64,000 nucleotides of DNA, taken from Ruminococcus flavefaciens (GTDB lineage: Bacteria > Bacillota > Clostridia > Oscillospirales > Ruminococcaceae). Made by a program: the position numbers and the translations under genes. The stretch spans positions 11,961 to 75,960 of the forward strand of contig DBXO01000010.1 in NCBI GenBank assembly GCA_002309635.1, written 5' to 3'. How positions within the stretch are numbered: position 1 is the first letter of the stretch; every line of letters begins with the position of its first letter. The notes beneath the pieces were generated by a model, which saw only the letters and a list, made by a program, of their open reading frames with translations, was not told the DNA's origin and made no database searches. This document shows, in pieces, positions 58,447 to 64,000 of this stretch.

Positions 58447-59171
58447 TGCGCGTCTGCCCGAAATGCGGCAGCAGAATAGACGATAACGCAGCAAAATGTC
58501 CCGTTTGCGAGGAGATAAGCGAGCTCGACCGCCGCTCCTACAAGCGGAACAGCAATATCCTGTATTACACAGCTCTTATAATCACCTCTGTATATGCAAT
58601 TGTTTGTGCATTCAAAGGAATGGATAACTTCACAAGACTTAAGTCGCAGATATTACACATGGATCACAGCATTCTGGGTATGGTCAGGAATGACCGTACC
58701 GTTACCGCAGTTTATTCTGTATTAGTGGATCTGTTGCCCCTCATGCTTATAATCTTCATTGTCGCCCTGGCGGCAAAGGGAAGATGTGATCTGCTGCTAC
58801 CGTTCCCTGTGGCGGGAATAGCGGCGGAAATTGCTCAGATAGTCAAGGGATACCCTAATTATTCCTATATACTCCGTGAAAAGGTATCCTTTTATTACGG
58901 TATCATGGCAATGGATATATTTTCGGCTTTGCTGGTCATAATATTCTTTGCCCTTATGATACGGATGATACTCAAGGACTACACCATATCACAGAGCCGG
59001 ATGCTGGTGGCTTTCGGTTTTGTCCTTGTGGCTTCACGGGTTATACTTAAGCTTTGTATGGCAGGAGATGCGGAGATACAGAGGTTTGTATCGGATACAA
59101 AGTCGTATCTGCTCCTCTCGGCGATCCTGCTCAACGTGAAAAAGCGATTTGTCAACAGTAAGAATATGTGA
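58446..59171 (+). CDS. Zinc-ribbon multi-pass membrane protein
   Basis: The 241-residue protein starts at 58446, sharing one base with the preceding stop; a TTG at 58434 is less likely. Residues 3-21 carry two CxxC pairs (CPKCGSRIDDNAAKCPVC), a zinc ribbon like that of the 15515-17014 protein. About five spans follow (YYTALIITSVYAIVCAF; LLPLMLIIFIVALAAKG; FPVAGIAAEIAQIV; IFSALLVIIFFALMI; LVAFGFVLVASRVILKL). Function unknown; co-transcribed with the hydrolase. Confidence 0.8.
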   Translation: MRVCPKCGSRIDDNAAKCPVCEEISELDRRSYKRNSNILYYTALIITSVYAIVCAFKGMDNFTRLKSQILHMDHSILGMVRNDRTVTAVYSVLVDLLPLMLIIFIVALAAKGRCDLLLPFPVAGIAAEIAQIVKGYPNYSYILREKVSFYYGIMAMDIFSALLVIIFFALMIRMILKDYTISQSRMLVAFGFVLVASRVILKLCMAGDAEIQRFVSDTKSYLLLSAILLNVKKRFVNSKNM

Positions 59172-59173
59172 AA

Positions 59174-59209
59174 AAGTCCTTAAGCGGGATGAAACGCTTA
59201 AGGACTTTT
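59174..59209. terminator. Intrinsic terminator after the hydrolase operon
   Basis: AAGTCCTTAAGCG / CGCTTAAGGACTT, followed by TTC and T-rich DNA; A5 on the left side lets it work in both directions. Confidence 0.88.
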
Positions 59210-59223
59210 CATTTATTTCACGC

Positions 59224-59259
59224 CGTAGCGTCCCCGACCATGAGGTCGGAGACGCTACG
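59224..59259. repeat. REP-like inverted repeat
   Basis: CGTAGCGTC / GACGCTACG outer arms and CCGACC / GGTCGG inner arms with loop ATGA. It is similar in style to the 24759-24785 element (arm containing CGTAG). No T tract. Confidence 0.6.
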
Positions 59260-59291
59260 AATGACCATATTTGGGAGTGAGGTATAGCTGT

Positions 59292-62200
59292 TTACGATGC
59301 TTTGCCGAGAAGCTGCCGCTGGAGCATTACTGCGTCTGCAACTCCAGTCTCGCTGTCGCCGTTGACGTCAGCGTTTGAAAGTGACAGTCCCGAAAGCCTG
59401 ATATCTTCTGTAAGAGCTTTTCTGTAGCGTATCATGTCGAATACATCGACCTTTCTGTCGCCGTTTACGTCGCCCTTTATTCCGTAGAAGCCGAAGTCCT
59501 CAACATTGAAGAGATAGCCGTCCTCGCCCTTGAATACGAGGTAAACGTCGTGTGCTCCCGTACACTGTTCAGTCCTGCAGCTCATGGGCTGATACTCGTC
59601 CCAGCCGTCGGTGCCTGGGATATCGCACTTGCCTATGAGGTCTCCGTCGGAGCCGTCTATGCGTATCTCTATAGTACCGCCCTCTGTAGCGCTTGCCGCA
59701 CTTACGCGGAAGCCTTCTGCACCGCTCTCGAAGTCGAGATTGCGGAAAACTATGTACGAACCGTCGGTAATGTAGCCTATCGCACTGCCGCGCTCGTCGT
59801 CCTTGCGTATATCGCCGTACATAAAGTTATAGCCGCTGCCGTTATACTTTTTATATGCAGAGCGGGGAACAGGAGGTTTGTCGTCCTTGCCCCATATCTC
59901 CAGCTCGCAGACTGTGGCTCCGCCGTCGTTTGTCTGAGTCGAGGTGAGCATTTCCAGCCTTACGTATCTTGCCGAAACTCCGCTGACATTCCGTCCGCAT
60001 GAGCTCTTGGTATTGCCGTATACGACTGCGATATCCGCCCAGCTCCTGCCGTCTGTGCTGGCCTGCAGCTTAAAGTCGCGGGGATTGGATGCGATATCGC
60101 CGCTTATGCCTGCGAATACGGCGTTCCAGCGCTGTATATCGTAGTTTTCACCGAGGTCTATCTGTATCCATTCGCCGCTGAGACCGTCATTGTGGCTCCA
60201 TTTTGTATTGCTGCTGCCGTCTGTGACCATTGAAGCGTCTGCGCCCTTTTCAGAGCCCGAAGCCGTTGCTTCTTTGTTGAGAGCAACGTTCTGAAGTACG
60301 TTTGCAGAGCTGTCAAGCTGCAATTCGCCGCTGAGTTTGTATTCTTTTCCGGCCTCAGTGTCAAAGCTGACCATAGTGCCGCCGTATCTTACGGTGCATG
60401 TGCCGCCTGACTTTGAAAGTATGGAAACCTTTTCGAGTACGCCGTTTTTCCAGCTCATTTCCTTAACCTCGAAGTTTCCGCGTGCGCAGAGACCGTTGGC
60501 ATGGCCTGTTGACCACTGTTTCGGAAGAGCGGGAAGAAGTGTTATAACGTCGTTGTGGCTTTGGAGCAGCATTTCCGCAATGCCCGATGTGAAGCCGAAG
60601 TTTCCGTCTATCTGGAAGGGAGGATGTGCGTCCCACAGATTGTCGTAAAGTCTGCCGTAGTTGTTTACGGGTGATATGAGAAGTTTAACAAGGTTGTATG
60701 CGTGAGCGCCGTCCTCAAGTCTTGCCCAGCAGTTGAGCTTCCATGCCTCGGACCAGCCTGTGCCGTCATCGCCTCTGCCGTTGAGTGAGGTGGCAGCTGC
60801 CTTTGCTGTGGTGGGGTTGTCCTCGGGAGTTATCTCGAATCCGGGGTAAAGCGCATACATATGGGATATATGACGATGTTTCTCGTTGGGATCGTCCCAG
60901 TCCTGAGCCCATTCCTGTATCTGTCCCCATTTGCCTATAGTTTCGGGACGTATAAGTGTGAGCTTTGAGTTGAGCTCTCCGCGGAGAGCAGAGTCCTTAC
61001 CCAGTATCTCCGATGCCTCGGCAACGTCCTTGAACAGCTCGCGGGCAATGCCGTTGTCCATAGTTATGCTGTGGTCTATGCAAGCGTCGGGGTGAGCGGG
61101 AAGATTTATCTCGGGGGAGGTGCTCGGGCTTATGACCGCGTACTCCTGACCGTTTATCCTTGCTGTTGTCATCAGTTCGCTGAGGAACTCTGCGCTGCCC
61201 TTGATAACGGGGTAGATATCCGCGAGGTATTCCTCGTCCTGAGTGAAGCGGTAAGCGTCGTAGAGCATATTTGATACCCATGCTCCGCCTGTGGGCCACT
61301 GACCCCATGCTCCGTCTATCGCTCCTGTTCTGTTCCATAGGTCGGTGTTATGGTGAAGCACCCAGCCCTTGTCTATGCCGTAGTTGACAACTGCGGTCTC
61401 ATGGCCTGTTTCCGCCAGTCCCTTTGCCTTCTCTGCAAACGGAGCGAAGCATTCCGCAAGATTCGTGGTGAATGCAGGCCAGTAATTCATTTCGTAGTTT
61501 ATATTCGTGGTTGCCTTGCTGCCCCATGCGGGGGATGAGTATTTATTCCATATGCCCTGTAGGTTCATCGGCTGTGCGTCACGTGAGGCGCTTATCATAA
61601 GGTATCTGCCGTACTGGAAGAGGGTCTTGACCATTTTGGGGTCGTCAGAACGGTTAAAGCCTGCGATTCGCTGAGGAGTGGTCATTCTGCGGACAGCGTC
61701 CGTATCTCCGCCGAGATCGACGTCCACGCGCTTGAAGAGCTCCTGATAGTCAGCCTTGTGGTTTTCATAGAGGGTCTCGTATGAGAGCTTTGAGGCTCTC
61801 TCGATATCTGCTGCTGCGTCGCCCTTTTCATCGCCGTTGCAGGTCTTGTAGTCCACAAAATTCGTGCGGACCGATGTAAGTATGAGAAGCGAATCAGCGT
61901 CGGATACCGTTACCTTGCCGCTGCCGGCGCTTACCCTTCCGCCGTCGGGTATGAACTTGCTGCGTGATGAAAAGTAAACGGCTCCCTGTATCCACAGGTC
62001 CTCGCTGCCGTGGCCGTTAGCCACGAGGGTGTCGTTGCCGTCTGTGGTGACTCCGCCGTTGAGCACTCCGTCATAGCCTGCCGTTAGTGATACCGAGTTA
62101 GGACTGTCGCAGGTTATACGGGTAACGATGACCTGATCCGGATGACTTACAAAGGATTCGCGGGTGTATTTTTTGCCGTTGAAGGTGTATTCTGTCCTTG

Positions 62201-62738
62201 ATACAGCGTCGTTCATATCGAGCTGACGGGAATAATCTCCCACTCTCTCATGTCCGAAGCTGAGCTTTAAGGCACCCACTTTCTGATACTTGGCCTCGCC
62301 GCCGCCTATAAGATAGCGTCCGACGACGCCGTTTGCGTCGTTGTATCTGCCGTTTTTGATGAGGTCCTGTGCCTCCTTGATGTGGGAAGCGCCGCCCTCG
62401 CGGTTGTTCGAGCCCGGACCCGAGCTCCATACGGTACATTCGTTGATGTCGATCAGTTCATCGGGGCAATTACCGTATACCATTGCTCCGATACGTCCGT
62501 TTCCTATCGGAAGCGCCTTGTAGAATGACTCGTCGTTGTTGAAGGCGTTGTCAGTGTTGACAAAGCCTGCCATGCTGTCATAGCGCAGAACGAGGTCATC
62601 GTCGTGCGGATATTCCGCAGCCGTTGCTGTGCAGGCGCTTTTCAGCTGTGCAGAGGGCATTCCGCCTGTAAAGAGCGGCATTGCCATGCAGGCTGACAGG
62701 AAAACGGAAATGAGCCTTTTTGTCTTTTTAAGTTTCAT
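59292..62738 (-). CDS. Secreted GH95 alpha-L-fucosidase with CBM32, CBM6-like module and dockerin
   Basis: The 1148-residue secreted enzyme has a signal peptide (about 1-42). Residues about 45-790 form a GH95 protein (ESFYKALPIGNGRIGAMVYG, MNLQGIWNKYSSPAWGSKAT, TNINYEMNYWPAF, WGQWPTGGAWVSNMLYDAYR, NGRGDDGTGWSEAWKLNCWA), an inverting alpha-1,2-L-fucosidase or related galactosidase family. A discoidin/CBM32 domain follows (NVALNKEATASGSEKGADAS..WIQIDLGENYDIQRW), then a CBM6-like domain (YGDIRKDDERGSAIGYITDG). The C-terminal dockerin has two repeats (DVNGDRKVDVFDMIRYRKAL, DVNGDSETGVADAVMLQRQL). It likely removes fucosyl or L-galactosyl residues from xyloglucan or other glycans as part of a surface complex. 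The modules are clear; the substrate is inference. Confidence 0.93.
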   Translation of the reverse strand: MKLKKTKRLISVFLSACMAMPLFTGGMPSAQLKSACTATAAEYPHDDDLVLRYDSMAGFVNTDNAFNNDESFYKALPIGNGRIGAMVYGNCPDELIDINECTVWSSGPGSNNREGGASHIKEAQDLIKNGRYNDANGVVGRYLIGGGEAKYQKVGALKLSFGHERVGDYSRQLDMNDAVSRTEYTFNGKKYTRESFVSHPDQVIVTRITCDSPNSVSLTAGYDGVLNGGVTTDGNDTLVANGHGSEDLWIQGAVYFSSRSKFIPDGGRVSAGSGKVTVSDADSLLILTSVRTNFVDYKTCNGDEKGDAAADIERASKLSYETLYENHKADYQELFKRVDVDLGGDTDAVRRMTTPQRIAGFNRSDDPKMVKTLFQYGRYLMISASRDAQPMNLQGIWNKYSSPAWGSKATTNINYEMNYWPAFTTNLAECFAPFAEKAKGLAETGHETAVVNYGIDKGWVLHHNTDLWNRTGAIDGAWGQWPTGGAWVSNMLYDAYRFTQDEEYLADIYPVIKGSAEFLSELMTTARINGQEYAVISPSTSPEINLPAHPDACIDHSITMDNGIARELFKDVAEASEILGKDSALRGELNSKLTLIRPETIGKWGQIQEWAQDWDDPNEKHRHISHMYALYPGFEITPEDNPTTAKAAATSLNGRGDDGTGWSEAWKLNCWARLEDGAHAYNLVKLLISPVNNYGRLYDNLWDAHPPFQIDGNFGFTSGIAEMLLQSHNDVITLLPALPKQWSTGHANGLCARGNFEVKEMSWKNGVLEKVSILSKSGGTCTVRYGGTMVSFDTEAGKEYKLSGELQLDSSANVLQNVALNKEATASGSEKGADASMVTDGSSNTKWSHNDGLSGEWIQIDLGENYDIQRWNAVFAGISGDIASNPRDFKLQASTDGRSWADIAVVYGNTKSSCGRNVSGVSARYVRLEMLTSTQTNDGGATVCELEIWGKDDKPPVPRSAYKKYNGSGYNFMYGDIRKDDERGSAIGYITDGSYIVFRNLDFESGAEGFRVSAASATEGGTIEIRIDGSDGDLIGKCDIPGTDGWDEYQPMSCRTEQCTGAHDVYLVFKGEDGYLFNVEDFGFYGIKGDVNGDRKVDVFDMIRYRKALTEDIRLSGLSLSNADVNGDSETGVADAVMLQRQLLGKAS

Positions 62739-62816
62739 TCCTTACCAACTCCCTGATGGATGACCTGCCTGTATATCCCCTAACAGGACAGGTACTGTTG
62801 TATCTCTGTATATTAA

Positions 62817-62845
62817 ATATTACCACTGTCGTAACAAAAAGTCAA
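62817..62845 (-). promoter_or_regulatory. Promoter of the GH95 gene
   Basis: Minus strand: TTGACT (62840-62845), 17-bp spacer, TAATAT (62817-62822). The leader is about 70 bases. Between 62846 and 63015 I see only a small AGTGA/TCACT hairpin. Confidence 0.65.
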
Positions 62846-63015
62846 TAAAATATATATAATTTCTACAAAGTCAATACATTTAAGGTGATGATTTTGCGAA
62901 AACGATACATTTGACTGCAAAATTTAAGTGAATTTTAAGGGAGAGTGTAAGAAAGTAAACATCAGGCGGCAAATCCCGCCCGTTAAGTGATTGCCATTCA
63001 CTGATTACTAACCAA

Positions 63016-63046
63016 TAAAAAAGCGGCACTCTCAACGAGTACCGCC
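63016..63046 (-). terminator. Terminator of the coaD operon
   Basis: Minus strand: GCGGTACTC / GAGTGCCGC followed by T6. Confidence 0.88.
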
Positions 63047-63052
63047 TGTGGA

Positions 63053-63553
63053 TCACTGAATGCCGTTTTTCTTGTCGTTTGCGGGATTTGCTGTGAGGCC
63101 TGCCGAAACAGTGCTGCCCAGCTTGCTCTTTACTACTTTTATGCTCTGGAGATTCCTTGAATAGTAGCTCTCGGTATCATTGAGCATTTTTGCAACTGAG
63201 GCTGCTGCGTTCTGCTGGAGGTTCTTTGAGGCTGTCTGAGCCTTGTTGAGCATATCCAGCGCCTTTTTCTTAGCCTCTGTCACGATAGCCTCTCTTGAAA
63301 CTATCTGTGCTGCACGCTCCTCTGCCTTTCTTATTATAGACTCGGCATTGAGCTTTGCTTCGTTGAGGATACGCTGGCAGTCGAATTCGATCTTCTTTGC
63401 CTCCTTGAGCTCGTGAGGCATGTTGAGGCGGACATCGTTAATGAGTTCTCTCATGCGCTCGCCGTCGATAACCTTTTTGTGCGATACGAAAGGCACCGAA
63501 CCTGCTTTGTCGAGAAGTTCGTCCATTTCTTCTAAAATCTCATCAATACTCAT
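63053..63553 (-). CDS. Coiled-coil hypothetical protein downstream of coaD
   Basis: The 166-residue protein has a long helical part (MSIDEILEEMDELLDKAGSV at the start, then ELKEAKKIEFDCQRILNEAK, AESIIRKAEERAAQIVSREA), like the coiled-coil domain of F/V-type ATPase stalk or SepF-linked DivIVA-like proteins. No membrane span. Such proteins regularly follow coaD in Clostridia, sometimes labelled ATPase. The spacing to coaD is 5 bp, so it is in that operon. The function is unknown. Confidence 0.82.
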   Translation of the reverse strand: MSIDEILEEMDELLDKAGSVPFVSHKKVIDGERMRELINDVRLNMPHELKEAKKIEFDCQRILNEAKLNAESIIRKAEERAAQIVSREAIVTEAKKKALDMLNKAQTASKNLQQNAAASVAKMLNDTESYYSRNLQSIKVVKSKLGSTVSAGLTANPANDKKNGIQ

Positions 63554-63558
63554 AGTGA

Positions 63559-64000
63559 TTACCTCTCCTTAATTAGTCTTTGTTTTATATCATCGAGAAT
63601 TTCGTTGGGAACGAAGTGACTTATATCTCCGCCGAAGTAAGCGATCTGCTTTACAAGGCTCGAGCTGAGATACATATTTTCGGTAGCTGTCGTGAGGAAG
63701 ACTGTTTCCGCTCCCGCATACAGCTTCTTGTTGGCAAGAGCCATCTGGAACTCATACTCAAAGTCGCTGACAGCACGCAGGCCCTTTACAATGGCGACTG
63801 CGCCGACTTCCCTTACGTAATCCGCAAGGAGACCGTCGAGTATGTCTATAACGACGTTGTCAAGGTCTCTTGTGACCTGCTCTATCATAAGCATACGTTC
63901 CGTAGCCGTGAAGCTTGGCTGTGCCTTGCCCGCATTTCTGGAAATAAGGACTATCACCTTATCGAAGAGCTTGGAGGCTCTTGTGATGATGTCGAGATGT
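63559..64000 (-). CDS. coaD: Pantetheine-phosphate adenylyltransferase, 3' part (cut by window edge)
   Basis: CoaD adds AMP to 4'-phosphopantetheine to give dephospho-CoA. The window holds about 147 codons, lacking only the first dozen or so. The visible start HLDIITRASKLFDKVIVLIS continues the nucleotide-binding GHLDII motif. VGAVAIVKGLRAVSDFEYEF, LTTATENMYLSSSLVKQIAY and FVPNEILDDIK are the family signatures. The true start lies beyond 64000. The downstream coiled-coil gene is in the same transcript. Confidence 0.95.
   Translation of the reverse strand, partial: HLDIITRASKLFDKVIVLISRNAGKAQPSFTATERMLMIEQVTRDLDNVVIDILDGLLADYVREVGAVAIVKGLRAVSDFEYEFQMALANKKLYAGAETVFLTTATENMYLSSSLVKQIAYFGGDISHFVPNEILDDIKQRLIKER

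Noticed and set aside
1..64000. CRISPR arrays, tRNA or rRNA genes, transposases, prophage genes
   Set aside because: I saw no regularly spaced repeats with unique spacers, no GTTCRANNC arms with matching acceptor stems and no recombinase or phage-type products.

Overview
The window looks like chromosomal DNA of a Ruminococcus-type member of the Firmicutes (Oscillospiraceae), probably a fibre-degrading gut or rumen species. Supporting signs are three dockerin proteins, one of them also carrying a cohesin-like domain; an intracellular cellobiose phosphorylase; strong Shine-Dalgarno sites; many consensus SigA promoters with 17-bp spacers; and a nusA-infB operon of Firmicutes layout. I cannot name the species. 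Both ends cut genes: ppdK at the left and coaD at the right, both on the minus strand.

Layout. 1-2373: ppdK start, a lipoprotein and glmU. 2374-3204: a long gap holding a probable minus-strand structured RNA with its own promoter, then very AT-rich DNA. 3242-7193: an unknown protein and an OmpR-type two-component system whose kinase has a Trp/Asn-rich extracellular region. 7248-9483: a cytosolic GH26-like protein and ispD. 9537-11926: a cohesin-dockerin protein and a BspA-like LRR-dockerin protein. 12033-15242: metG and a membrane-anchored hydrolase. 15360-17014: a zinc-ribbon membrane protein behind a folded leader with ZTP-riboswitch-like segments. 17109-23293: a PHP phosphatase, pth, mfd and a lipoprotein. 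23336-24702: an XRE regulator with three small membrane proteins (one frameshifted) and palindromic operators. 24838-27255: cellobiose phosphorylase. 28007-29490: two paralogous secreted proteins behind three direct repeats spaced exactly 21 bp.

29694-38705 is the translation operon rimP-nusA-rnpM-L7Ae-infB-(histone-H1-like protein)-rbfA-nrnA-truB-ribF. 38823-44160 is a Gld-like ABC exporter module with a DUF4340 protein. 44394-46452 holds fakA and asp23. 46636-46770 encodes a 44-residue membrane peptide as a self-contained transcription unit. 47029-52074 is polA-rimI-tsaD-DUF4236-ymdB, followed by spoVS and recG. 54807-56488 is a second XRE cassette with three DUF2975-like membrane proteins. 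56851-59171 holds a beta-CASP metallo-hydrolase and a zinc-ribbon membrane protein. 59292-62738 is a large secreted GH95 fucosidase with two carbohydrate-binding modules and a dockerin. A coiled-coil protein and coaD end the window.

Two themes stand out. One is plant-fibre use: secreted dockerin enzymes and adaptors outside the cell, and phosphorolysis of cellobiose inside it. The other is small regulated membrane or secreted proteins (two XRE cassettes, the 21-bp-repeat secreted pair, the 44-residue peptide), which are the least explained part of the window. I saw no tRNA, rRNA, CRISPR array, transposase or phage gene.
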